From positions 248,001 through 312,000 of the forward strand of contig NZ_JAFEUV020000006.1 of the NCBI RefSeq assembly GCF_017355915.2: DNA of 64,000 nucleotides, in the 5' to 3' direction. Under the pieces are notes generated by a model that was not told the origin of the DNA, searched no databases, and worked only from the letters and a program-made list of their open reading frames with translations. Source of the DNA: Telluribacter roseus. GTDB taxonomy: Bacteria > Bacteroidota > Bacteroidia > Cytophagales > Spirosomataceae. Numbering within the stretch: position 1 is the stretch's first letter; each line of letters opens with the position of its first letter. The position numbers were made by a program, and so were the translations under genes. Positions 1-7,610 of the stretch are shown piece after piece.

Positions 1-169
1 GGCCCGCTACCAGTAGTTTTTCGGTTTCCTTATCGACATACGATACCAGGTTGTTAATATCCTTGTACTCGATACGCTCGGTATTGAATGTATTCGCTTC
101 CTGCTGGATGAAGGCGGAAGCCTTTTTGACTACCTCAATGGCTTGCTGGGTGAGTGCTTCAAGATTCAT
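1..169 (-). CDS. inositol monophosphatase family protein, N-terminal part (cut by window edge)
   Basis: The first 56 codons of a gene running off the left edge. The peptide starts MNLEALTQQAIEVVKKAS and continues with a region containing NNLVSYVDKETEKLL, which matches the N-terminal helices of the inositol monophosphatase (SuhB/IMPase) family: Mg-dependent cytoplasmic phosphatases acting on inositol-1-phosphate or related sugar phosphates. The catalytic motifs lie outside the window, so the call rests on the N-terminus only. Its ATG (169-167) overlaps the TGA of the upstream DUF4105 gene (168-166) in an ATGA arrangement, which implies translational coupling in one operon. Confidence 0.75.
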   Translation of the reverse strand, partial: MNLEALTQQAIEVVKKASAFIQQEANTFNTERIEYKDINNLVSYVDKETEKLLVAG

Positions 170-1359
170 GCTGTTTTCTTTTGTGGAATTTTGGATAGTG
201 AATTATTCATGTAGTACACCCGGATGATCAGCGTCACCAGGATCGGGATGACTACGTAGTTATGCTTCAGGAGATTGCCGGTAGCCAGGAGCAGCAGTAC
301 GGTATATCCTATCAGAGCAAACTGAAACCAGGCGGGTTTGTTGGTTTTGGACAGGGAGAATATAAACGGAAACCACAGCGGAAAAGCCCACAGGATATCG
401 TAGTTCCAGGCCGTAACGCCGTGGTCGGTACCAAACCACAACAGGACGATTAACCAACCCGTCAGACCTACAATCGTGAACAGGATCTTATCGAACAGGA
501 AGTTGAGCTTGTTGTATTTAATCTGCCACAGGGTAAAGAGTAGTACCAGGGCCGCCAGCGCCCAGAAGAAAACCTTCGGCGTAAGCCAGGTATCATCTAC
601 CTGAACGGGTGCCGCCGTAAACAGATCTATGGTACTGGCTACCAGCGGGAGTGTCTGTCCGTTGATCAGTACCCGGGAGTCGTCGTAGGCGGCGCTCAGG
701 TTATTGGGCAGAAAGGTGGCCTGCATTGGCGTAGCTATCTCGTCCGACGGTGCCCCGATGGCCAGGTCCATGCCAAAGTCGGCCCAGGGCTTCTGGGTAT
801 AGGCGTAGCGGTCTATCCACTGCCGGAAGCTCAGTGTATCGTGGGTATAGCCGGGGTAGTAAAGGCTGTCGCCGCAGGCGGCGATAATGGCATCCTGCAG
901 GCGGCTTGAGCAGTTGTCGTAGAAAAACTTGTACTGGTACTCCCGGTTTTCGGGCAGGAAGTTATGCTCCAGAAACTGGTACAGCCGGTCTTTCTGCGCG
1001 GGTGTCATGTTGAGTAACTGTTGCTTCACGGAGCGGTTTTCAGTCTGCCAGTAGTACACTTGCGGCATCAGCGGACCCGTAGACAACTGATAGGGCAGGG
1101 TACCCCGCATAAACTTGATGTAGAAGTTCTCGGTATGGAAGTTGAAGGTACCGTAGTTATAGGCTTTGTCGATGCCGGTGGCAGGATCTGAGATCCAGAG
1201 TACACTATGGCCGAAGCTCGAGTACAGTTCCTGACCCGGCCCTACCGTAACCAGACTGACCCGGGCGTCAGGGCTCAGCGACTGTGCCACCGAGGAATGA
1301 ATAATGAAAAATGTAAAATGAAGAATGAAAAGGAGCCTGAGGGGGAGGCTGGTACCCAT
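166..1359 (-). CDS. DUF4105 membrane protein, probable lipoprotein N-acyltransferase (Lnb-like)
   Basis: About 397 residues from the ATG at 1359; an upstream in-frame ATG at 1419 would add 20 residues but lies inside rsmI. I prefer 1359 because it sits 4 bp after the rsmI stop and begins directly with a signal peptide (MGTSLPLRLLFILHFTFF, ending near SSVAQ). The periplasmic DUF4105 domain follows (LVTVGPGQELYSSFGHS, YNYGTFNF, then FFYDNCSSRL), with conserved His and Cys residues. The last 140 residues form about five hydrophobic segments. This architecture corresponds to Lnb, reported as the lipoprotein N-acyltransferase of Bacteroides; function here is by family resemblance. It is sandwiched in an operon between rsmI and the monophosphatase gene. 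Confidence 0.8.
   Translation of the reverse strand: MGTSLPLRLLFILHFTFFIIHSSVAQSLSPDARVSLVTVGPGQELYSSFGHSVLWISDPATGIDKAYNYGTFNFHTENFYIKFMRGTLPYQLSTGPLMPQVYYWQTENRSVKQQLLNMTPAQKDRLYQFLEHNFLPENREYQYKFFYDNCSSRLQDAIIAACGDSLYYPGYTHDTLSFRQWIDRYAYTQKPWADFGMDLAIGAPSDEIATPMQATFLPNNLSAAYDDSRVLINGQTLPLVASTIDLFTAAPVQVDDTWLTPKVFFWALAALVLLFTLWQIKYNKLNFLFDKILFTIVGLTGWLIVLLWFGTDHGVTAWNYDILWAFPLWFPFIFSLSKTNKPAWFQFALIGYTVLLLLATGNLLKHNYVVIPILVTLIIRVYYMNNSLSKIPQKKTA
1295..1331. repeat. low-complexity ATGAA/ATGAATAATG-type tract inside the signal-peptide codons
   Basis: The + strand reads as iterated units of the type GAATGAATAATGAAAAATG. On the coding strand it encodes the hydrophobic core of the DUF4105 signal peptide (LHFTFFIIHSS). 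It resembles the AATTCAG tract at 36271-36306 in style, not in sequence. Confidence 0.5.
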
Positions 1360-1363
1360 ACGT

Positions 1364-2032
1364 TTATTCTTTTCCGGCAATGACGATAACAATTTCACCT
1401 TTGATAGTTTTTTCAGCAAAATAAGTAATTATTTCCTCTAACGTACCACGCACGTTCTCTTCGTATAATTTGGTCAGCTCACGTGATACACAGGCCTGCC
1501 TTTCGGCGCCAAAGTACTCCGCAAACTGCTGCAGGGATTTGACCAGCCGGTGGGGCGATTCGTAGAATATCATCGTACGCTCTTCCTCGGCCAACTCCTT
1601 CAGGCGGGTCTGGCGGCCCTTCTTGTGGGGCAGAAACCCTTCAAAGGTAAAGCGGTCGCAGGGAAGGCCGGAGTTGACCAGCGCCGGTACAAAAGCCGTC
1701 GGACCGGGCAGGCACTCGACCGGTATCTTGTACTTGATGCACTCCCGCACCAGCAGGAAGCCCGGGTCAGAGATAGCCGGGGTACCCGCGTCGGATACCA
1801 GGGCCATGGTTTCGCCTTTGAGCATCCGCTCCAGCAGTCGTGTGATGGTCTGGTGCTCGTTATGAATATGGTAGCTCTGCATGGGCTTACTGATGTCCAG
1901 GTGGCGCAGCAGGTTGCCCGAGGTCCGGGTATCTTCGGCTAGTACTACATCCACACTTTTGAGCACATTGATGGCTCGCAGTGTAATATCCTCCAGGTTA
2001 CCGATGGGTGTAGGTACAATGTATAGTTTCAT
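1364..2032 (-). CDS. rsmI: 16S rRNA (cytidine1402-2'-O)-methyltransferase
   Basis: A 222-residue tetrapyrrole-methylase-fold protein. RsmI uses S-adenosylmethionine to methylate the ribose of C1402 in 16S rRNA, at the decoding centre. Diagnostic features are the N-terminal MKLYIVPTPIGNLEDITLRA, the following VVLAEDTRTSGNLLRHL, the loop LVSDAGTPAISDPGFLLV and CLPGPTAFVPALVNSGLP. It is shorter than the E. coli protein (about 286 residues), lacking the C-terminal extension, as is common in Bacteroidota. It is probably the first gene of an operon with the DUF4105 and monophosphatase genes: the next start is 4 bp after its stop. Confidence 0.95.
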   Translation of the reverse strand: MKLYIVPTPIGNLEDITLRAINVLKSVDVVLAEDTRTSGNLLRHLDISKPMQSYHIHNEHQTITRLLERMLKGETMALVSDAGTPAISDPGFLLVRECIKYKIPVECLPGPTAFVPALVNSGLPCDRFTFEGFLPHKKGRQTRLKELAEEERTMIFYESPHRLVKSLQQFAEYFGAERQACVSRELTKLYEENVRGTLEEIITYFAEKTIKGEIVIVIAGKE

Positions 2033-2171
2033 GAATCAGGTCAGCTAATAAGCTCCGAAAGTACTCAATAGGAGCGAGGATGCCAATAAAGCACCAGGCA
2101 GAGTAGCAATCCTGCCTACCAGTGGCACATTATTAGTAGGTATCATTTTGTACAAATACTCACAAGTAGCC

Positions 2172-2633
2172 ATGCGAGCAGTTTCAAAGCAAAAGTCTGC
2201 CATTTCCAATATGGAGTCGATGGCCAAATGGATGGATTCCCGCTTTACTATCCCCGGTACTAACATCCGGTTTGGACTGGATGCTTTGGTGGGCCTTATT
2301 CCCGGTGTCGGTGACTTTGGTACGCTATGTGTGTCCGGGTACATGATCTCCGTTTTGGCCAAGAACGGAGCCAGCCGATATGTGATTGCCCGGATGACTC
2401 TCAATGTTGTGATCGATGCCCTTCTGGGATCTATCCCAATCATAGGTGACATATTTGATGTGGCCTTTAAGGCCAATCAACGGAATATAAAACTGATGCG
2501 TGAGCATTATGTCGAAGGTCGCCACCAGGGAGGAGCCTGGAAGGTGGTAGTACCCGCCCTGTTAGTACTATTCCTGGTGGTCGGGGGTATGGCCTGGTTG
2601 AGTTATCGGTTTTTTGCCTGGGTATTTAGCTAA
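2172..2633 (+). CDS. DUF4112 domain membrane protein
   Basis: About 153 residues from the ATG at 2172; the frame is open upstream to a TTG at 2148, but the ATG is the more likely start. The body carries the DUF4112 signature: a Met/Asp-rich start (MAKWMDSRFTIPGTNIRFGL), the hydrophobic DALVGLIPGVGDFGTLCVSG, then VVIDALLGSIPIIGDIFDVA and KANQRNIKLMREH. The two glycine/proline-rich hydrophobic repeats look like an internally duplicated membrane hairpin, followed by a C-terminal membrane helix (VVVPALLVLFLVVGGMAWL). Biochemical role unknown. It is divergent from rsmI and appears to be transcribed alone. Confidence 0.85.
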   Translation: MRAVSKQKSAISNMESMAKWMDSRFTIPGTNIRFGLDALVGLIPGVGDFGTLCVSGYMISVLAKNGASRYVIARMTLNVVIDALLGSIPIIGDIFDVAFKANQRNIKLMREHYVEGRHQGGAWKVVVPALLVLFLVVGGMAWLSYRFFAWVFS

Positions 2634-2666
2634 TCCTACACATATAAAGTAAGTAGAAAGGCTACT

Positions 2667-3059
2667 TCATTGCCCCAAAAAGGTTTGCTGTCGGTATTCT
2701 TTAGGCGTTACGCCTGTCCGACTCTTAAAAAACCGACTAAAATCGCTGCTGTTAGTTTCTGAAAACCTGAAGGCGATCTCGTTAATTGACAGGCTTGTTT
2801 GTCTGAGCAGCACCTTTGCCTCCAGTACAACCATATCTCCCAATAGCTCCTGCGCCGTTTTGCCGGTAGAGGCTTTCACACATTTATTCAGGTGATCAGG
2901 AGTAATGGAAAGCATGGAAGCGTAGGTAGCCACCTTATTATGGGAATAAATATGCTGGGATAGAAGATGCTTGAACTTCCTGGTGATCCGCAGGGCTGCG
3001 GTAAGCGACGAGGTGGTTTCTACCTTCTTTACCTGACTCAACTCATTGAATAAGGCCAG
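2667..3059 (-). pseudogene. AraC-family regulator, C-terminal DNA-binding half only
   Basis: Only the C-terminal region of an AraC/XylS regulator remains: a linker plus both helix-turn-helix motifs (HNKVATYASMLSITPDHLNK and LSINEIAFRFSETNSSDFSR) and the end SRTGVTPKEYRQ. The family normally has about 280-300 residues with a 150-residue sensor domain first. Here the frame closes upstream at a TAA (3062-3060), only six codons beyond the first possible TTG start (3041), and there is no good ATG. The break lies next to a fragment of GH3 glycosidase on the other strand, so I read this as a remnant of a regulator cut by the same rearrangement. It could still be translated from TTG as a constitutive DNA-binding domain. 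Confidence 0.7.
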
Positions 3060-3076
3060 TTACCTCCTTTGCCTAG

Positions 3077-3178
3077 GTGTACGGCATGGGTGAAACCTGG
3101 AACCCCGACCTGATTAGACGAGCCGGAGCGGTGATGGGATACGAAGCCCGTTACCTTAGCCAGAGCGAAAAATACAAG
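3077..3178 (+). pseudogene. glycoside hydrolase family 3 fragment (N-terminal domain piece)
   Basis: A 34-codon stretch with no surrounding gene, preceded in frame by TAG (3074-3076). It translates as VYGMGETWNPDLIRRAGAV followed by MGYEARYLSQSEKYK. This matches the region of bacterial GH3 enzymes reading TWNPELIR.AGAVMGYEARYLFQSEKYK, just before the substrate-binding RDPRWGR segment. Similarity stops at the lysine around 3178, and the frame then runs into unrelated sequence, ending at TAA 3212-3214. It pairs with the GH3 C-terminal fragment at 4110-4782; the central part of the enzyme is absent. Confidence 0.7.
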
Positions 3179-3185
3179 TTAAAAG

Positions 3186-3827
3186 TCATCCTATTTGTGC
3201 CATTTCTGATTTAAGAGACTTCATAAGATCGTTTATCCGGTCAATAACAGCTCGTGTATTTTCTTTACTTTTCGACTTAAATTCTCGCATTTGTCGGCTA
3301 ACGTCATCAACTTTTTTTTGTAATTCGACTTTTTGTTTTTCACTTCTGGCTACTGCAATTTGTTTATTGTAGTTTTCAATTTCATCCTGATATATCTTAA
3401 TATAAACTTTTTCTGGCTTGATCTTTTCAACAGGGACATATTTCATACCTGTACCGTGAGCACTAAAATCATAACCGTACTCAATATTCGCAATTTTGCA
3501 ACGGTATGCATTATCCTTAACATCTATTGTTACAACGTATCTGATGTGTTTGAAAAGACCTCTATCTATATCAGAGATACCTTTGAAAATCAAACGTCCC
3601 CTATCTTTATCCTCCAATTGAATCACTGATTTATAATCACCATAAGATTTAGCAATCCACTTTTGAGCATTTTTAAACAATGTTTCTTTACTATTCTCAA
3701 CCTCCACAACTTCAGTATATATAACTTCCCCAGTTGAGGAGTCAGTAGGCAAAACAGCATCTTGTGCATACGAGATGTAGCTAAACATGAAGATGGTTAA
3801 GATCAGGAGCGGAGACAGTTTTTTCAT
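3186..3827 (-). CDS. DUF4468-like secreted protein, in an AT-rich insert
   Basis: A 213-residue protein with a signal peptide (MKKLSPLLILTIFMFSYISYAQ). The middle (LFKNAQKWIAKSYGDYKSVIQLEDKD, then RLIFKGISD and YVVTIDVKDNAYRCKI) fits DUF4468, a periplasmic domain with a TBP-like fold of unknown function widespread in Bacteroidota. The last 60 residues are a charged coiled coil. GC content is visibly low (about 35% in a 60-base sample at 3241-3300) compared with the neighbours. The gene lies exactly between two fragments of a broken GH3 gene, consistent with acquisition by insertion. It looks intact. Confidence 0.75.
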   Translation of the reverse strand: MKKLSPLLILTIFMFSYISYAQDAVLPTDSSTGEVIYTEVVEVENSKETLFKNAQKWIAKSYGDYKSVIQLEDKDRGRLIFKGISDIDRGLFKHIRYVVTIDVKDNAYRCKIANIEYGYDFSAHGTGMKYVPVEKIKPEKVYIKIYQDEIENYNKQIAVARSEKQKVELQKKVDDVSRQMREFKSKSKENTRAVIDRINDLMKSLKSEMAQIG

Positions 3828-4109
3828 CAGTAGGAAGTTTGACAGTGTGCCATAGATAGTAAGCTATTAATGTTAAGGCTATTTACAATTGACCTAAAAC
3901 GCTACCACAATAGACCTGCAATAATTCTATGCCAGTAGTAGAGTTACATATTGTTTTATTGGGTTTTAGTTAACTTTTCGATTGTTTCCTTCACCTATGT
4001 CCAGTCGTAATGGTGAAGAGGTAGGGTAAAACCGAATAATATCCTGCCTTTTACTTATCTGTTCAGAAAAGTAGGTAAACAAGTCTATTCCTGCCGCCTT
4101 TTCTATTGC
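3828..4109. other. AT-rich gene-free segment between the DUF4468 gene and the GH3 remnant
   Basis: I see no open reading frame of interest, no transposase and no terminal inverted repeats. The right end of the inserted segment lies somewhere before about 4110, where recognisable GH3 sequence resumes. Upstream (promoter) sequence of the leftward DUF4468 gene must lie here, but no clear TAnnTTTG box was found. Confidence 0.5.
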
Positions 4110-4782
4110 ACCCGGCGTAGTGACGAAACTACCCTAGTTCTTGTTATCTACGGCACTGACTACGTTTGGGAAGTCCACAACAATAACAGGCTTATCAGCT
4201 GTTACTTTATCTACGCATGTGGCTCAAGATCAGGGAGCTGCCATAGCAGACGTGCTGGTTGGCGATTACAATCCGGGCGGGCGGCTGGTTCAGATCTGGC
4301 CAAAGTCACTGGCACATCTGCCCCCCATGTCAGAGTACAACATCCGCAACGGCCTTACCTATTTGTACAACAAGGAGGAGCCCCTTTACCGGTTTGGCTA
4401 TGGACTCAGCTACACCCGGTTTGACTACTCAGGCCTTACCCTGTCTGCCGGAAGTATCGCCAGAAATGTCTCCGCCATGGTTGAGGAGGAAGTAAAAAAT
4501 ACCGGTAACCGCGAAGACCATGAAATAGTGCAGCTCTACGTTCAATACCCCCAGTTAAAAGTAGTGCGCCCCCTTAAAGAGCTGAAAGGGTTTAGTCGCG
4601 TATCCCTCAAGCCAGGCGAGACCAAAAAGGTAGCTGTACCGCTCAAAGCAGAGGCGCTGGCCTGGTGGAATGACAAGACCAACCAATGGGAAGTAGAGGA
4701 AGGCCCGGTAAACATACTGGTAGGTGCGTCGTCCGCCGATATCCGGCTCCAGAAGCTGTTGCAGATAGGAAACCGTAAGTAG
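4110..4782 (+). pseudogene. glycoside hydrolase family 3, C-terminal part with frameshift
   Basis: From 4110 one frame reads TRRSDETTLVLVIYGTDYVW then EVHNNN, resembling the GH3 C-terminal domain strand VLVLYGSDYPWEV. Around 4197-4201 the homology switches to another frame (STHVAQDQGAAIADVLVGDY and NPGGRLVQIWPKS), giving a frameshift of one base. The rest (PPMSEYNIRNGLTYLY, PLYRFGYGLSYTRFDYSGL, then a fibronectin-III-like domain with VQLYVQYP and RPLKELKGFSRVSLKPGETK) is a complete GH3 C-terminal end. The catalytic Asp of the N-terminal barrel is not encoded. The last 640 bases remain open, so a non-catalytic polypeptide could be made, but there is no signal peptide or good start. Confidence 0.8.
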
Positions 4783-4820
4783 GCCAGAAGTTCAAAAGCT
4801 GTACCCTCAGCATGTAGTAT

Positions 4821-4868
4821 ATAAAAGCGGAGCGGTAAGTCTGATCAGGCCTACCGCTCCGCTTTTAT
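4821..4868. terminator. bidirectional rho-independent terminator
   Basis: A 17-bp perfect inverted repeat (ATAAAAGCGGAGCGGTA paired with 4852-4868) with an A-tract on one side and a T-tract on the other. It serves the GH3 remnant on the + strand and the polysaccharide lyase on the - strand. Confidence 0.9.
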
Positions 4869-4914
4869 ATTTATCAATAAACTTAGCTTGATGGATTCTT
4901 TACAACAGTCTCTA

Positions 4915-7089
4915 TTAGTTTATCTTCAGTTGAGCGCTCTTACCCAGATATACCCCCTGGGGCAGGTCTACAATAAACAGGGTGCTCTTCTGATTCTCAT
5001 CCACCAGCGTGCGGAAGTTTTCTCCCTGTGCTTTGTACACACCACTCACTGATAGCAGTATGCGGCTCAATTTTCTGGACGGATCTGCCAGGGTCAGCTC
5101 ACTCAGCCGCCCCCCCTGCATTTTTAGCATGACCATGCCGGGGCTATCCATTCGTACGTTTACACCTTTCTCAATATCTATTGCCCCGGCCTCGTGGAAA
5201 GCCAGTTGCGCAATGCCCAACTGACCCTGTTTTACGGCCTGTAGCGCCGGCGTATTGGAAAGGATCTCGATCGAGCGATTGTTCTGGCTGGTCTCGTGCA
5301 GCACCTGCTCCGTTACATTAGGAACTACGATATACTGGTAAGATGCTCCGCCGGGTTTGGCGCCATGATCGAACCATAGTGAGAATACCTCTTCGCTGAC
5401 CAATTCATTGCTAATATTTTTCTGGTCGGTGATCGCCGACCAGCGACCTGTTTCGGCCTGATTGGATAAATGGACAGAGGCTGGCTGTGGAAAGATATAA
5501 CCTACCTTATCGTGGTGTACCCACTTTACGTTCTGAAGAGGCCGGCTTCCCTTCGGGACACTTTGCCGGGTTCCGTCCTGCATCATGTGTACATCGCTCC
5601 GCATCAACACCTGGTTTAGCGTGGTAGCTACCGGCAGATTTGACTTGGATTTAATATCTGTACCCAGAGCCACATATTCTTCGTCAAAGAAGAACCAGGC
5701 TTTTTTGGCCTCCAGTGGGTCGTGCGGGCTTTTAAAATCAAAGACTACGGCCCCATATAGTCCGTCGGTGACCGCACCCACAAAATCAGTCAGTCCATCT
5801 TTCTGAATGGCGTCGGGGCCCGGTAGCTGGGGCTTCTGCACGATGGTCGTTCCTGAAATCTTCTGCCAGTCGTACACGGCCCATATGTTGTGGTACTCAT
5901 CACCTTTCAGCATGAGGTAGTTCGTGCCATCGGCCCGGTGGTGAGTCGTTTTACCCGGTCCGTTGTAAGGCTCTTCCATGTTCCGGTTGCGGCTCGAAAA
6001 CATACGGACGGTCGTATAAAAATGGGGTCGCTGAAATACAAAATGTTCGGTTTGCCAGAAGAATTTCGCGAACGAGGCCGAGGGTTTGGCCTCGCCTTTA
6101 CGCAGCCGGATTATCTCTTCCAGTTCATTTTTACGGTAGTCGGTACTCACCAGCACCCGCTCAATCTCGAGAGTACTATATGGCTGAGGCTGAGTGGCAG
6201 CCCTGTGGGTTATACTACGGTTTTTAACGCTTATATCCTCGTATACCCCGTACACCATCTGCTTGTATATACCATCTAGATAGTAGTCGACCAGCTGGTT
6301 TATTTTTTCTTTGTTGAACGCATATTTTGTGCCCGATACGTAGTAAGACCACTCGCCGTAGGCGTTGGCATACTTACCATACCCATAGGACGACGTGTTG
6401 TTAACGCGGTCGACCCGGTGGTGAAAGCTGTAATCGTGCTGCATCCCCCGCTCGCCGGTTGCAAACTTTAATTCGCCTTCTATGATCTTAATAATGGTAT
6501 CAAACTCCCGGTAGTCACCCAGGAAAAGCAGGTTTTTGGCCAGTATTCCCGCAATGACTATACGGTCACCACTGGGGCGGGCACCTGACGCGTTCATGTT
6601 GGCCCGGCCAATCATGGGCTGGGCTTTGGTAACGAGGTCTTTGGGTAGTTCATCGCCAATAACCAGCATCAGGTTTCCCAGATTAGTGGGGGTTGTGATT
6701 TGGTTGTCATGCCAGTTGTCGCCTACAAAATCATGTTTAACCCAGAACGACAAACCTTTTTCAATTGCGGCCGTGAGGGGCTTGCTCCGGTAGTACCGTG
6801 ACGTTTTAGTCTTGTACGCCTTGGCCATGTATACCAGGTCGCGCGTGTGCCCGCCGTGCGGATAACTGGCTGTCCGGCTCAGGTCATCATAGTTGATGCC
6901 CTTGAAGCTGCCATCCTCGTTCATTCTGGCCAATATAGCTTCTACCGTACTGTCGTCTATTTTAGTCGTCATCAGGTCGGCAACGACCCGCTCTTTTATA
7001 ATTTTTATATCGTTCTGTTGTGCCAGACAGAACGAAGGCAGCAGGAGGGTGCTTAGCGCCATTAACAGGCATCGCAGTAGGGACATCAT
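4915..7089 (-). CDS. polysaccharide lyase family 8 (chondroitinase AC / hyaluronate lyase-like)
   Basis: A 724-residue secreted enzyme, close to the 700 residues of Pedobacter heparinus chondroitinase AC, with a signal peptide ending near SFCLAQ (residue 24). PL8 enzymes cleave acidic polysaccharides by beta-elimination. The N-terminal alpha/alpha toroid carries NWHDNQITTP (about 125-134) and the His/Tyr catalytic region GMQHDYSFHHRVDRVNNTSS followed by YGYG (His223/224, Tyr235). The beta-sandwich domains follow, with HHRADGTNYLMLKGDEYHNI and KKAWFFFDEEYVALGTDI. The segment around residues 168-176 reads SGARPSGDR where I recall TGANKTD with the catalytic Asn in chondroitinase AC, so substrate and exact mechanism may differ. 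A second ATG three bases downstream (7086) is equally possible. Confidence 0.85.
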   Translation of the reverse strand: MMSLLRCLLMALSTLLLPSFCLAQQNDIKIIKERVVADLMTTKIDDSTVEAILARMNEDGSFKGINYDDLSRTASYPHGGHTRDLVYMAKAYKTKTSRYYRSKPLTAAIEKGLSFWVKHDFVGDNWHDNQITTPTNLGNLMLVIGDELPKDLVTKAQPMIGRANMNASGARPSGDRIVIAGILAKNLLFLGDYREFDTIIKIIEGELKFATGERGMQHDYSFHHRVDRVNNTSSYGYGKYANAYGEWSYYVSGTKYAFNKEKINQLVDYYLDGIYKQMVYGVYEDISVKNRSITHRAATQPQPYSTLEIERVLVSTDYRKNELEEIIRLRKGEAKPSASFAKFFWQTEHFVFQRPHFYTTVRMFSSRNRNMEEPYNGPGKTTHHRADGTNYLMLKGDEYHNIWAVYDWQKISGTTIVQKPQLPGPDAIQKDGLTDFVGAVTDGLYGAVVFDFKSPHDPLEAKKAWFFFDEEYVALGTDIKSKSNLPVATTLNQVLMRSDVHMMQDGTRQSVPKGSRPLQNVKWVHHDKVGYIFPQPASVHLSNQAETGRWSAITDQKNISNELVSEEVFSLWFDHGAKPGGASYQYIVVPNVTEQVLHETSQNNRSIEILSNTPALQAVKQGQLGIAQLAFHEAGAIDIEKGVNVRMDSPGMVMLKMQGGRLSELTLADPSRKLSRILLSVSGVYKAQGENFRTLVDENQKSTLFIVDLPQGVYLGKSAQLKIN

Positions 7090-7219
7090 GGAAGAAAAGG
7101 TTTGTGTACCTTATAGAGCTTCCAATGATCAATTTCTACTAGCTGACAGGGAGGGTAGGGGATGATACTCAGGACTATTTAGCTTACCGGTTATAGATAA
7201 ATAGACAGACCTATAAATA

Positions 7220-7260
7220 ACAAAAGACCCGCTCTACAATGTGTAAAGCGGGTCTTTTGT
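7220..7260. terminator. rho-independent terminator of the pterin dehydratase gene
   Basis: Perfect 14-bp stem (ACAAAAGACCCGCT at 7220-7233, partner 7247-7260) with a 13-base loop. T-rich on the - strand after the stem, so it ends leftward transcription of the pterin dehydratase gene. Confidence 0.85.
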
Positions 7261-7275
7261 TGTAAGTTTTAAGGC

Positions 7276-7539
7276 TTACAGATCATCAAAATCATCGTAA
7301 ATCGTGTCGATGGCCTCGGCCAGTTGCTGGTCCTTTTCGGTTACGGTATTACCGGCATCGTGGGTACTTAGTTCAATATCCACCTTGTTGTACACATTGG
7401 ACCACCAGGGGTGGTGATTCATCTGTTCGGCCACTTCGGCTACCCGGCTCATAAAAGCAAAGGCCTCTCTGAAATCCTCAAACTCAAAGCTCCGCTTGAG
7501 TTTGTTGTCTTGTTCGATCCACATGACTGCCTGATCCAT
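7276..7539 (-). CDS. 4a-hydroxytetrahydrobiopterin dehydratase (pterin carbinolamine dehydratase)
   Basis: An 87-residue PCD/DCoH protein that dehydrates 4a-hydroxytetrahydropterin during regeneration of the pterin cofactor of aromatic amino-acid hydroxylases. The family signature is clear: [20 protein letters not shown], then [20 protein letters not shown] with the catalytic His-His-Pro, and [18 protein letters not shown]. No hydroxylase gene is adjacent in this window. It lies between the lyase and the sialidase-like gene on the same strand but has its own terminator. Confidence 0.93.
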   Translation of the reverse strand: MDQAVMWIEQDNKLKRSFEFEDFREAFAFMSRVAEVAEQMNHHPWWSNVYNKVDIELSTHDAGNTVTEKDQQLAEAIDTIYDDFDDL

Positions 7540-7610
7540 AGGTTTTAGTGTTGATGAATAGTTGTTTATTACTATTCAACGTCGAAAAGTAGCCGGATGT
7601 TTTATGCCGG

